Assembly: GCA_946999385.1 (NCBI GenBank)
Contig: CAMQCZ010000003.1
Location: forward strand, 1-64,000
Reading direction: 5' to 3'
Source: an uncultured Lachnoanaerobaculum sp.
GTDB lineage: Bacteria > Bacillota > Clostridia > Lachnospirales > Lachnospiraceae
Length of the DNA stretch: 64,000 nt
Shown: one piece after another, positions 50,926 through 59,740 of the stretch
Position numbering within the stretch: position 1 is the first letter of the stretch
Layout: every line of letters starts with the position of its first letter
Position numbers and translations under genes: made by a program
The notes under the pieces: model-generated
Told to the model about the DNA's origin: nothing
Databases searched by the model: none
The model's input: the letters and a program-made list of their open reading frames with translations, nothing else

Positions 50926-52740
50926 ATGGCAATAATTGATAAGCAAAAAATAAGGAATTTTTGCATAATAGCACATATAGATCATGGTAAATCAACGCTT
51001 GCAGATAGAATTATTGAAAAAACGGGCTTGCTTACAAGTAGGGAAATGCAGGCACAGGTTTTGGATAATATGGATTTGGAAAGAGAAAGAGGAATTACTA
51101 TAAAATCTCAGGCTGTTAGAACTATATATAAGTCAAAGACCGGAGAAGAATATATTTTTAATTTAATAGATACTCCAGGGCATGTGGATTTTAACTATGA
51201 GGTTTCAAGATCCTTAGCGGCTTGTGATGGAGCTATACTGGTAGTAGATGCGGCTCAGGGCATAGAAGCCCAAACCTTGGCAAATGTATATTTGGCCCTA
51301 GATAATGACTTGGAGGTTCTGCCTGTAATTAATAAAATTGATTTACCAAGTGCAGATCCGGATCAGGTAGCTAAGGAAATAGAAGATGTTATAGGTATAG
51401 AAGCTATGGATGCACCTAGAATATCAGCTAAAAGCGGCTTAAATATAGATGCAGTATTAGAGGCTATTGTTAATAGATTACCGGCACCATCAGGAGATGA
51501 GGAGGCACCCTTGCAGGCATTAATATTTGATTCTTTATATGATGCTTATAGAGGGGTAATAGTTTTTGTAAGGATAAAACAAGGAAAAGTAAAAAAAGGT
51601 GATATTATACATATGCTCGCAACTAAAGCCGCAGAGGCTGTTGTTGAGGTGGGATATTTTGGAGCAGGTCAATTTATAGAATGTCAAGAGCTTAGTGCGG
51701 GTATGGTCGGATATATTATGGCAAGTATTAAAAATGTTTCCGATACAAGGGTTGGAGATACTATAACCTTGCTTGACAATCCTTGTAAGGAAGCCTTACC
51801 GGGATATAAAAAGGTAACACCTATGGTTTATTGTGGTTTATATCCTGCTGATGGTGCAAGATATAATGATTTGCGAGATGCACTTGAAAAATTACAGCTT
51901 AATGATGCTTCTTTATTTTATGAACCGGAAACGTCAATAGCATTGGGATTTGGATTCAGATGTGGATTTTTGGGGCTTTTACATTTGGAAATTATACAAG
52001 AAAGGCTTGAAAGAGAATATAACCTTGATCTGGTTACTACAGCACCGGGAGTTGTATATAAGGTATATAAAACTAATAAAGAGCTTATCACTCTTACAAA
52101 TCCATCAAATTTACCTGATCCAAGTGAGATAGACTATATGGAGGAGCCTATAGTATCAGCAGAGATAATGCTTACAAAAGAGTTTGTTGGAGCTATAATG
52201 ACCTTGTGTCAGGAAAGAAGAGGCGTATATATAAGTATGGAATATATAGAGGAAAATCGTGCAATATTAAAATATGATTTGCCTCTAAATGAAATTATTT
52301 ATGATTTTTTTGATGCTTTAAAATCAAGATCAAGGGGTTATGCTTCTTTGGACTATGAGCTTAAGGGTTATGAAAAAGCCAATCTTTGCAAGCTTGATAT
52401 TTTAATAAATAAGGAACAGGTAGATGCCTTATCTTTTATTGTACATTCTTCAAGTGCCTATGAAAGAGGAAGGAAAATGTGTGAAAAGTTAAAGGATGAA
52501 ATACCGAGACATTTATTTGAAATTCCAATACAGGCTGCAGTAGGTGGAAAGGTAATAGCCAGAGAAACTGTAAAAGCTATGAGAAAGGATGTTTTGGCAA
52601 AATGCTATGGTGGAGATATCTCAAGGAAGAGAAAGCTTCTTGAGAAGCAAAAAGAAGGAAAAAAACGAATGAGACAGATAGGAAATGTAGAAATACCACA
52701 GAAAGCATTTATGAGTGTTCTAAAGCTGTCAGAGGAATAG
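50926..52740 (+). CDS. lepA: Elongation factor 4 (LepA) GTPase
   Basis: Ribosome-associated GTPase of 604 residues, a translation elongation/initiation quality factor. It has G1 AHIDHGKST, the effector RERGITIKSQA, G3 DTPGHVDF, G4 NKIDLP, domain II, EF-G-like domains III and V, and the LepA-specific C-terminal domain (GGDISRKRKLLEKQKEGKKR). AAGAGG ribosome site. The gene is followed after five bases by hemW, a common clostridial order. Confidence 0.97.
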   Translation: MAIIDKQKIRNFCIIAHIDHGKSTLADRIIEKTGLLTSREMQAQVLDNMDLERERGITIKSQAVRTIYKSKTGEEYIFNLIDTPGHVDFNYEVSRSLAACDGAILVVDAAQGIEAQTLANVYLALDNDLEVLPVINKIDLPSADPDQVAKEIEDVIGIEAMDAPRISAKSGLNIDAVLEAIVNRLPAPSGDEEAPLQALIFDSLYDAYRGVIVFVRIKQGKVKKGDIIHMLATKAAEAVVEVGYFGAGQFIECQELSAGMVGYIMASIKNVSDTRVGDTITLLDNPCKEALPGYKKVTPMVYCGLYPADGARYNDLRDALEKLQLNDASLFYEPETSIALGFGFRCGFLGLLHLEIIQERLEREYNLDLVTTAPGVVYKVYKTNKELITLTNPSNLPDPSEIDYMEEPIVSAEIMLTKEFVGAIMTLCQERRGVYISMEYIEENRAILKYDLPLNEIIYDFFDALKSRSRGYASLDYELKGYEKANLCKLDILINKEQVDALSFIVHSSSAYERGRKMCEKLKDEIPRHLFEIPIQAAVGGKVIARETVKAMRKDVLAKCYGGDISRKRKLLEKQKEGKKRMRQIGNVEIPQKAFMSVLKLSEE

Positions 52741-52745
52741 ATTAA

Positions 52746-53906
52746 ATGAAAAAGAAGTTGGAATTATATATACATATTCCATTTTGTGCCAAAAAATGTA
52801 ATTACTGTGATTTTTTATCAGGTAAAATGGATGCAAGCATATGGAAAGCTTATGTAGAACAGCTTATTAAGGAAATTAGAGTTCAAGGACAATTTTATAG
52901 AGATTATCAGGTGAGCAGTATATTTATTGGAGGTGGGACTCCTTCAATTTTAAGCGGAGCACAAATTTGTGATATTATGAGTGTGATTTATGAAAATTTT
53001 ATAGTAGAAGCAAGCTCTGAAAATACTATAGAATGTAATCCGGGAAGCCTAGATATAGATAAGCTTGGATATTATAAGCAATCGGGTATTAATAGAATAA
53101 GTCTGGGGCTTCAAAGCACTGATAATAGAGAATTGAAACTACTTGGGCGTATTCATACTTATGAAGATTTTTTGGATACATACCAAATGGTTAGAGAAGT
53201 CGGATTTAATAATGTAAATATTGATCTTATGAGTGCAATACCTACACAAAGCTTTAAAAGCTATAAGAGTACATTAAAAAAAATCGTTATGCTAAAGCCT
53301 GAGCATATTTCTGCATATTCTCTGATTTTAGAAGAAGGGACTCCTTTTTATAAATATTTTTCATCAAAGGATGGGAAAAAATATTTACCTAGTGAAGAAT
53401 TAGACAGAAAAATGTATAAATTTACTAAAGAATATTTAGCACAAAATTCATATGAAAGATATGAAATAAGCAATTATGCAAAAAAGGACAAAGAATGTAA
53501 GCATAATATAGGATACTGGACGGGAGTTGAATATTTGGGCTTTGGTCTTGGAGCTTCCAGTATGGTTATGGATAGACGCTTTCATGTAGAAAGAGATTTT
53601 GATAAATATATGAAAATAGATTTTGAAAAGGACTTGAGTGCACTTTATTCTGATATTGAAGAATTGGATGAATTCAAAAAAATGGAAGAATTTATGTTTT
53701 TAGGTCTTAGGCTTACAAAAGGGATATCAAGTAGTGAATTTTATCAGAAATTCGGGATTAATTTATTTAAAATTTTTGAAAAAGCTATCGAAAAAAATTT
53801 AATGCTGAATTTCTTGGAATATAAGAAGCCATATTTATATCTGACAGACTTGGGGATTGATTTGAGTAATAGAGTTATGAGTGATTTTTTATTTAATGAG
53901 GTTTGA
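52746..53906 (+). CDS. hemW: Heme chaperone HemW (radical SAM)
   Basis: A 386-residue radical SAM protein. The cluster motif CAKKCNYCDF has three Cys and ends in Phe rather than the fourth Cys of HemN, which marks HemW, a heme-delivery protein, instead of coproporphyrinogen III dehydrogenase. Also GGGTPSIL, NRISLGLQS and IDLMSAIPTQS. The lepA-hemW order is conserved in Firmicutes. No other heme genes are in the window. Confidence 0.93.
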   Translation: MKKKLELYIHIPFCAKKCNYCDFLSGKMDASIWKAYVEQLIKEIRVQGQFYRDYQVSSIFIGGGTPSILSGAQICDIMSVIYENFIVEASSENTIECNPGSLDIDKLGYYKQSGINRISLGLQSTDNRELKLLGRIHTYEDFLDTYQMVREVGFNNVNIDLMSAIPTQSFKSYKSTLKKIVMLKPEHISAYSLILEEGTPFYKYFSSKDGKKYLPSEELDRKMYKFTKEYLAQNSYERYEISNYAKKDKECKHNIGYWTGVEYLGFGLGASSMVMDRRFHVERDFDKYMKIDFEKDLSALYSDIEELDEFKKMEEFMFLGLRLTKGISSSEFYQKFGINLFKIFEKAIEKNLMLNFLEYKKPYLYLTDLGIDLSNRVMSDFLFNEV

Positions 53907-53908
53907 TT

Positions 53909-54469
53909 ATGATTTTAAAGGAAGTAAAAATAGATAAAAATTTTAATGATTTAGAAAAATTAAATGAATTAAATATTGAAGCTTTTCCTGTTGAAGAAAG
54001 ATTGGATTTATCAGAAATGCTTGAAATGACAAGGCATAGTGAGGTCGATTTTATAGCCTTGTATGATGCCGAAAATTTTGTGGGATTTTATCTTATATTT
54101 AAAAAATATTCCTGTGCTTATATTTATTTTTTGACTATAGCCAAAGAATTTAGAAATAAGGGCTATGGAACAGGCTTACTCGAATTATTAAATAAAAAGT
54201 ATATAGATTATCAAATAATCTTAGATTTGGAAGAGGTAGATGAAAAAGCTTTGAATAATTCGCAAAGAATAACGAGAAAAAAATTTTATTTAAGAAATTT
54301 GTATAAGGAAGCCGGATATGGTATGGCTTATGTAGGAATGAGATTTGAAATATTATTTTGTGGTGATGAAATCAAAATAAAAAATTTTGAAGAATTAATA
54401 GAGCAGACAAAGAGTATTATAAATTCATATTGTAGTAATAAATTTCTGCCTACTATCTTTAAAAGATAA
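53909..54469 (+). CDS. GNAT-family acetyltransferase
   Basis: A 186-residue protein with a GNAT core: FVGFYLIFKK, then YFLTIAKEFRNKGYGTGLLELL with the acetyl-CoA loop. The C-terminal part is charged and longer than the minimal fold. ATG 53909 is used instead of TTG 53903 because AATGAGG stands at the right distance. It overlaps nothing but begins three bases after the hemW stop. The substrate is unknown. Confidence 0.8.
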   Translation: MILKEVKIDKNFNDLEKLNELNIEAFPVEERLDLSEMLEMTRHSEVDFIALYDAENFVGFYLIFKKYSCAYIYFLTIAKEFRNKGYGTGLLELLNKKYIDYQIILDLEEVDEKALNNSQRITRKKFYLRNLYKEAGYGMAYVGMRFEILFCGDEIKIKNFEELIEQTKSIINSYCSNKFLPTIFKR

Positions 54470-54497
54470 AAATAGGCTATTAATATATACAATTATA

Positions 54498-54506
54498 TGT
54501 TATAAT
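54498..54506 (+). promoter_or_regulatory. Extended -10 promoter of ppdK
   Basis: TGT-TATAAT (54498-54506), an extended consensus -10, 33 bases before the start codon. The -35 is weak. Confidence 0.6.
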
Positions 54507-54539
54507 GGTCAGGATAAATTTTAAATGGAGGTTAGTAAT

Positions 54540-57167
54540 ATGGCTAATAAATGGGTATATCTTTTTAGTGAAGGTGATGCCGGTATGAGAAATACTCTTG
54601 GTGGTAAGGGAGCAAATCTTGCAGAAATGACAAAGCTTGGATTGCCTGTTCCACAGGGATTTACAGTTACTACAGAAGCATGTACAAGATATTATGAGGA
54701 TGGAGAGCAAATTAATGATGAAATTATAGCTCAAATTATGGAAAATATAACAAGGCTTGAAGAAATTACAGGCAAAAAATTTGGAGATAATGAAAATCCT
54801 CTTTTAGTATCAGTTCGTTCAGGTGCCAGAGCATCTATGCCGGGTATGATGGATACTATATTAAATCTTGGACTTAATGAAAAGGTTGTTGAAACTTTAT
54901 CTAAAAAATCAGGTAATCCACGTTGGGCTTGGGATTGCTATAGAAGATTTATTCAAATGTTCTCTGATGTAGTTATGGAGGTTGGAAAAAAATATTTTGA
55001 AGCTCTTATTGATGAAATGAAACATAAAAAGGGAGTTACTCAAGATACGGAATTGAATGCAGATGATTTAAAAGAGCTTGCAAATCAATTTAAGGCTGAA
55101 TATAAGTCAAAGATAGGACAAGATTTTCCAACAGATCCTAAGGAGCAATTATTGGCTGCCATAAAAGCAGTTTTCCGTTCATGGAATAATCCACGTGCAA
55201 ATGTATATAGAAGAGATAATGATATACCTTATTCTTGGGGTACAGCAGTTAATGTTCAAATGATGGCATTTGGTAACATGGGTGAAACCTCAGGTACAGG
55301 AGTTGCCTTTACTCGTGATCCTGCAACAGGTGAAAAGAAGCTTATGGGAGAATTCCTTATGAATGCTCAAGGTGAAGATGTTGTTGCCGGAGTACGTACA
55401 CCTAATCATATTGATAAGCTGAAAGAAGTAATGCCTGAAGTTTATGATGAATTTGTAAATATTTGTAATACCTTGGAAAATCATTATAAAGATATGCAGG
55501 ATATGGAATTTACAATAGAAGATAAGAAGCTTTATATGTTACAAACAAGAAATGGTAAAAGAACTGCATTTGCAGCTTTAAAGATTGCTTGTGATTTAGT
55601 TGACGAAGGAATGATTACAGAAGAAAAAGCTGTAACAATGATAGATCCTAGAAATCTTGATACACTTTTACATCCTACATTTGATGCAAAAGCACTTAAA
55701 GAGGTAGAGCCTATTGCAAAGGCACTTGCAGCTTCTCCGGGAGCAGCAAGCGGTCAAATAGTATTTACAGCGGCAGATGCAAAGGCTTGGGCTGAAAAGG
55801 GCAAAAAAGTTGTTTTAGTAAGACTTGAAACTTCTCCTGAGGATATAGAAGGTATGAAGGCCGCACAGGGTATTTTAACAGTACGTGGAGGTATGACCTC
55901 ACATGCAGCTGTAGTTGCACGTGGTATGGGTACTTGCTGTGTATCAGGTTGTTCAGATATCATTATGGATGAAGAAAATAAAGTATTTAAATTAAAAGGT
56001 AAAGAATATCATGAAGGTGATGTAATATCATTTGATGGTACTACAGGTAAAATTTATGATGGAAAAATACCGACAGTTGAAGCAAAGATTGTCGGAGAAT
56101 TTGAAAGAATTATGAATTGGGCTGATAAATATAGGACTTTAAAGGTTCGTACAAATGCCGATACAGGAGTTGATGCAAAGAAAGCACGTGAGCTTGGTGC
56201 AGAAGGCATAGGACTTTGCCGTACAGAGCATATGTTCTTTGAAGGTGATAGAATAGATGCATTTAGAGAAATGATTTGCTCAGATACAGTAGAAGAAAGA
56301 GAAGCTGCACTTGCAAAAATATTACCTGTTCAACAAGGTGATTTTGAAGAATTATATGAGGCACTTGAAGGAAATCCTGTAACCATAAGATTCTTGGATC
56401 CACCTTTACATGAATTTGTTCCTACAGAAGAAGCAGATATTGAAAAGCTTGCTAAGGCAAAGGGTAAGACTGTAGCTGATATTAAAGCTATTATAAGTTC
56501 ATTACATGAATTTAACCCTATGATGGGACATAGAGGCTGTCGTCTTGCAGTTACTTATCCTGAAATTGCTAAGATGCAGACAAGAGCTGTTATTCGTGCA
56601 GCTATAAATGTTTCTAAAAAGCATCCTGATTGGAATATTAAGCCTGAAATTATGATTCCTCTTGTTGGAGAAGTAAAAGAGCTTAAGTATGTTAAAAAAT
56701 TTGTAGTAGAAACAGCAGAAGCTGAAATTAAAGAAGCTAAGGTAGATTTAAAATATGAAGTAGGTACAATGATAGAAATACCAAGAGCTGCACTTACTGC
56801 TGATGAAATAGCAAAAGAAGCTGATTTCTTCTGCTTCGGTACCAATGATCTTACTCAGATGACATTCGGTTTTTCAAGAGATGATGCAGGAAAATTCTTA
56901 GATGCTTATTATGACGCTAAGATTTTTGAAAATGATCCATTTGCTAAGCTTGATCAAATAGGTGTTGGTAAGCTTATGGAAATGGCAATTAAACTTGGTA
57001 AGCCTTCAAATGCTAAATTACATGTAGGTATTTGTGGTGAGCATGGTGGAGATCCTGCTTCAGTAGAATTTTGCCATAAGATAGGACTTGATTATGTGAG
57101 CTGTTCTCCATTTAGAGTTCCTATAGCTAGACTTGCAGCTGCACAAGCGGCAATAAATAATCGCTAG
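54540..57167 (+). CDS. ppdK: Pyruvate, phosphate dikinase
   Basis: Interconverts pyruvate + ATP + Pi and PEP + AMP + PPi; in anaerobes it can serve glycolysis or gluconeogenesis. The protein is 875 residues from ATG 54540 (TGGAGG upstream; the in-frame 54525 start overlaps that site). In order: N-terminal nucleotide-binding domain (GGKGANLAEMTKLGLPVP, VSVRSGARASMPGMMDT), central phospho-His domain with GGMTSHAAVVARGMG, and the C-terminal PEP domain (GLCRTEHMFF, NPMMGHRGCRL, FCFGTNDLTQMTFG, CGEHGGDP). Monocistronic, with a strong terminator. Codon use suggests high expression. Confidence 0.97.
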   Translation: MANKWVYLFSEGDAGMRNTLGGKGANLAEMTKLGLPVPQGFTVTTEACTRYYEDGEQINDEIIAQIMENITRLEEITGKKFGDNENPLLVSVRSGARASMPGMMDTILNLGLNEKVVETLSKKSGNPRWAWDCYRRFIQMFSDVVMEVGKKYFEALIDEMKHKKGVTQDTELNADDLKELANQFKAEYKSKIGQDFPTDPKEQLLAAIKAVFRSWNNPRANVYRRDNDIPYSWGTAVNVQMMAFGNMGETSGTGVAFTRDPATGEKKLMGEFLMNAQGEDVVAGVRTPNHIDKLKEVMPEVYDEFVNICNTLENHYKDMQDMEFTIEDKKLYMLQTRNGKRTAFAALKIACDLVDEGMITEEKAVTMIDPRNLDTLLHPTFDAKALKEVEPIAKALAASPGAASGQIVFTAADAKAWAEKGKKVVLVRLETSPEDIEGMKAAQGILTVRGGMTSHAAVVARGMGTCCVSGCSDIIMDEENKVFKLKGKEYHEGDVISFDGTTGKIYDGKIPTVEAKIVGEFERIMNWADKYRTLKVRTNADTGVDAKKARELGAEGIGLCRTEHMFFEGDRIDAFREMICSDTVEEREAALAKILPVQQGDFEELYEALEGNPVTIRFLDPPLHEFVPTEEADIEKLAKAKGKTVADIKAIISSLHEFNPMMGHRGCRLAVTYPEIAKMQTRAVIRAAINVSKKHPDWNIKPEIMIPLVGEVKELKYVKKFVVETAEAEIKEAKVDLKYEVGTMIEIPRAALTADEIAKEADFFCFGTNDLTQMTFGFSRDDAGKFLDAYYDAKIFENDPFAKLDQIGVGKLMEMAIKLGKPSNAKLHVGICGEHGGDPASVEFCHKIGLDYVSCSPFRVPIARLAAAQAAINNR

Positions 57168-57190
57168 AATACTAATAATTTATATAAAAA

Positions 57191-57234
57191 ATCCCGATAT
57201 ATTTCTATAGCTTAGAAATATATCGGGATTTTTT
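57191..57234 (+). terminator. Strong terminator of ppdK
   Basis: A 17-bp perfect stem (57191-57207 with 57213-57229, ATCCCGATATATTTCTA and its complement), a 5-base loop and a T-run. Preceded by an A-run, so it may work on both strands. Confidence 0.95.
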
Positions 57235-57301
57235 TAGGCTTTTAAATTGTTAAGATAGCTTTAGTTAAGTAAAATTTATAAATCAAAGCTTTTAATAAAG
57301 C

Positions 57302-57330
57302 TTGACATTAAGATTTAATACTTATATAAT
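57302..57330 (+). promoter_or_regulatory. Consensus sigma-A promoter of the tetR-ABC operon
   Basis: TTGACA (57302-57307), 17-base spacer, TATAAT (57325-57330). Exact consensus in both boxes with ideal spacing. Confidence 0.95.
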
Positions 57331-57339
57331 TTGATTATC

Positions 57340-57351
57340 GACTGTACAGTC
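57340..57351 (+). promoter_or_regulatory. Palindromic operator at the tetR-ABC promoter
   Basis: GACTGTACAGTC, a perfect 12-base palindrome starting ten bases after the -10 box, at or just after the transcription start. Likely bound by the TetR-family protein encoded next. Confidence 0.75.
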
Positions 57352-57368
57352 TATAAGGGGAAGTGATT

Positions 57369-57941
57369 ATGGTTAGAAATAATAGAATGAAATTTGAAGA
57401 AAGAAAAGAAGAAATAAAAAGGATTGCGGCAGAAGTTTTCGTAGAAAAAGGCTTTGATAATACGACTATGGAGGATTTAGTAAGAGCAACAGGTTTATCT
57501 AAAGGAGGCTTTTATCATTATTATAAAAATACTACAGATATTATTTATGATATGATGCTTGACGGTATTTATTATAGAAATGAAATAATTAAAAAATCTT
57601 ATGAAAAAGAAAAGAGTATAAGCATAGAGTTTTTAGCAAAGGAAATGACAAAAAAAGTCATAGATAATCATCCATATCTTGCTGTTTATGTAGAGTTTTT
57701 ATTGGCAAAAAAGAGAAATGAAAAGCTTGAAAAAATATATAAGCTTTTAAAAAATAAAACACAAGAAACTTTTAAAAGCATCAATATAGATCTTAATAAA
57801 TACAATATATCATTTGAATATATAGAATTTTTTGTCAATGCAATGATATTATCTTCAAATATTTTAAAATCAAGAGAAATTCTAATAAAGAATAAAAATA
57901 CTATTGAGGAAATGTTTCTATTAATTTTAAAGAGTAAATAA
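57369..57941 (+). CDS. TetR-family transcriptional regulator
   Basis: A repressor of about 190 residues. The N-terminal helix-turn-helix (IAAEVFVEKGFDNTTMEDLVRATGLSKGGFYHYYKNT) is a clear TetR domain; the C-terminal ligand domain is not recognisable. ATG 57369 is used since the GTG at 57363 is too close to AAGGGG. It probably represses its own operon, which includes two ABC exporter genes, through the 12-base palindrome at the promoter. The inducer is probably a substrate of the exporter; this is an inference. Confidence 0.92.
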   Translation: MVRNNRMKFEERKEEIKRIAAEVFVEKGFDNTTMEDLVRATGLSKGGFYHYYKNTTDIIYDMMLDGIYYRNEIIKKSYEKEKSISIEFLAKEMTKKVIDNHPYLAVYVEFLLAKKRNEKLEKIYKLLKNKTQETFKSINIDLNKYNISFEYIEFFVNAMILSSNILKSREILIKNKNTIEEMFLLILKSK

Positions 57942-57985
57942 TTTTATTTAAATAATAATTAATATTTAGTTAGAAAGGAGAAAAT

Positions 57986-59740
57986 ATGAAAGTATATAAA
58001 AAATTATTGACCTATGTGTCTGATTTAAAGCCTGTCATTTTTCTTGCTATATTTTGCTCATTTGTTTCATGCTTATTGATTAATTATGGATATTATTTAA
58101 TTTATAGGTTTTTGAAAGCACTTATTCTAGAGTCTGACCTTGATATGTCGGAAAGCTTTGCATTTAAAATAGCAATATTTATTACTTCAGGTAGTTTGCT
58201 ATATTTTTGCTCGCTTCTTTTCGCACATAAAATCGGATTTCATTTAGAAAATGTTTTAAGGAAAAGAGGTGTCGAAGGTTTAAGCAATGCCGGTTTTAGG
58301 TTTTTTGATACACATTCATCAGGAAGTGTTAGAAAAATTATAGATGATAATGCTTCTTTAACTCATACTATAGTAGCTCATATGATACCTGATAATACTA
58401 AAAGCCTTTCAATGAGCTTTTTAATTTTAATTTTAGGATTTTTTATAAGTCCAAGAGTCGGAATTATTATTTTAATTTTAACTATTATTTCAGTTCTCTG
58501 CCTTTGCAGTATGATGGGTGGTAGTGATTTTATGAAGGTTTATCAAGAATCTCTTGATAAATTGTCAGCTGAAACAGTTGAATATATAAGAGGAATTTCA
58601 GTTATAAAAATTTTTGGAGTTTCAGTTTCTTCAATGAAAAATCTTTTCAAGCTCATTAATCAATATTCTGAATATGCTTATAAATATTCAAAAAAATGTA
58701 AAAAACCATATGTTTTTTATCAAACTTTATTTTTTGGTTTGATAGCTTTTATAACAATACCATTAGTATTTTTTTCAGAAAAGCTTGGAGATCCAAGACT
58801 TATCGTTATAGATTTAATAATGATAATATTTTTATCCGGTTTGATGTTTGCCACTCTTATGACTGTTATGTATGTTAATATGTATTCTTTTCAAGGAAAT
58901 TATGCAGTTGATTCTTTGGAAAAATTATATGGAGAGATGCAAGAAGAAAAAATCACTTTTGGAAATGAAAAAAAATTTGAAAATCATGATATAGAATTTA
59001 AAGATGTTACTTTTTCTTATGAAGATAAAAAAGTAATAGAAAATCTTTCATTTAAATTAAAAGAAAATAAAATATATGCTCTTGTCGGTGATTCAGGCTC
59101 AGGAAAATCTACTATTGCAAAGCTTACCTGTGGATATTATAAAATAGATTCAGGCGAGATTTTAATAGGTGGAAAAAATATTACACAATATTCACAAGAT
59201 GCACTTTTAAAGGAAATTTCCTTTGTATTTCAGGATTCAAAGCTTTTTAGTGATAGCATATACAATAATATATTAATAGCAAAAAAAGATGCAAGTAGAC
59301 AAGAGGTGCTAAAGGCAATTTCACTTGCCGGTCTTGACAGCCTTGTAGATAAGCTTGAAAAAAGAGAAAATACAATTATAGGAAGCGACGGCATTTATCT
59401 TTCAGGGGGTGAATGCCAGAGAATTGCTATCGCAAGAGCCATATTAAAAGATTCAAAAATTGTTATTATGGATGAAGCCTCTGCATCTATTGATCCTGAT
59501 AATGAGCATGAATTACAAAAAGCCTTTAAAAATTTGATGAAGGGTAAAACAGTTCTTATGATTGCACATCGACTTTCAGCAATAAGAGGTGTGGATGAAA
59601 TATTGCTGATTGATAAAGGAAAAATAGTTGAAAGAGGTTCTCACGAGGAGCTTTTTGAAAAAAATAGTAAATATAAGACCTTATATAATATGTATACTAT
59701 GGCTAATGAATGGAGGGTAGTTGATGAAGAGCTTTCTTAA
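57986..59740 (+). CDS. ABC exporter half-transporter (permease-ATPase fusion), subunit 1
   Basis: A 584-residue protein with an N-terminal six-helix type I exporter domain (about 1-310) and a C-terminal ATPase with Walker A GDSGSGKST, Q-loop FVFQDSKLF, signature LSGGECQRIA, Walker B IVIMDEAS (catalytic Glu present), D-loop SIDPDN and switch His IAHRLSA. It lies in an operon with a second half-transporter, so the two probably form a heterodimer. In Clostridia such TetR-linked pairs export drugs, peptides or carry siderophore-like molecules (IrtAB type); the substrate is unknown. Confidence 0.92.
   Translation: MKVYKKLLTYVSDLKPVIFLAIFCSFVSCLLINYGYYLIYRFLKALILESDLDMSESFAFKIAIFITSGSLLYFCSLLFAHKIGFHLENVLRKRGVEGLSNAGFRFFDTHSSGSVRKIIDDNASLTHTIVAHMIPDNTKSLSMSFLILILGFFISPRVGIIILILTIISVLCLCSMMGGSDFMKVYQESLDKLSAETVEYIRGISVIKIFGVSVSSMKNLFKLINQYSEYAYKYSKKCKKPYVFYQTLFFGLIAFITIPLVFFSEKLGDPRLIVIDLIMIIFLSGLMFATLMTVMYVNMYSFQGNYAVDSLEKLYGEMQEEKITFGNEKKFENHDIEFKDVTFSYEDKKVIENLSFKLKENKIYALVGDSGSGKSTIAKLTCGYYKIDSGEILIGGKNITQYSQDALLKEISFVFQDSKLFSDSIYNNILIAKKDASRQEVLKAISLAGLDSLVDKLEKRENTIIGSDGIYLSGGECQRIAIARAILKDSKIVIMDEASASIDPDNEHELQKAFKNLMKGKTVLMIAHRLSAIRGVDEILLIDKGKIVERGSHEELFEKNSKYKTLYNMYTMANEWRVVDEELS

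Noticed and set aside
52746..53906. Coproporphyrinogen III dehydrogenase HemN
   Set aside because: The cluster motif ends CDF rather than CxC, marking HemW.
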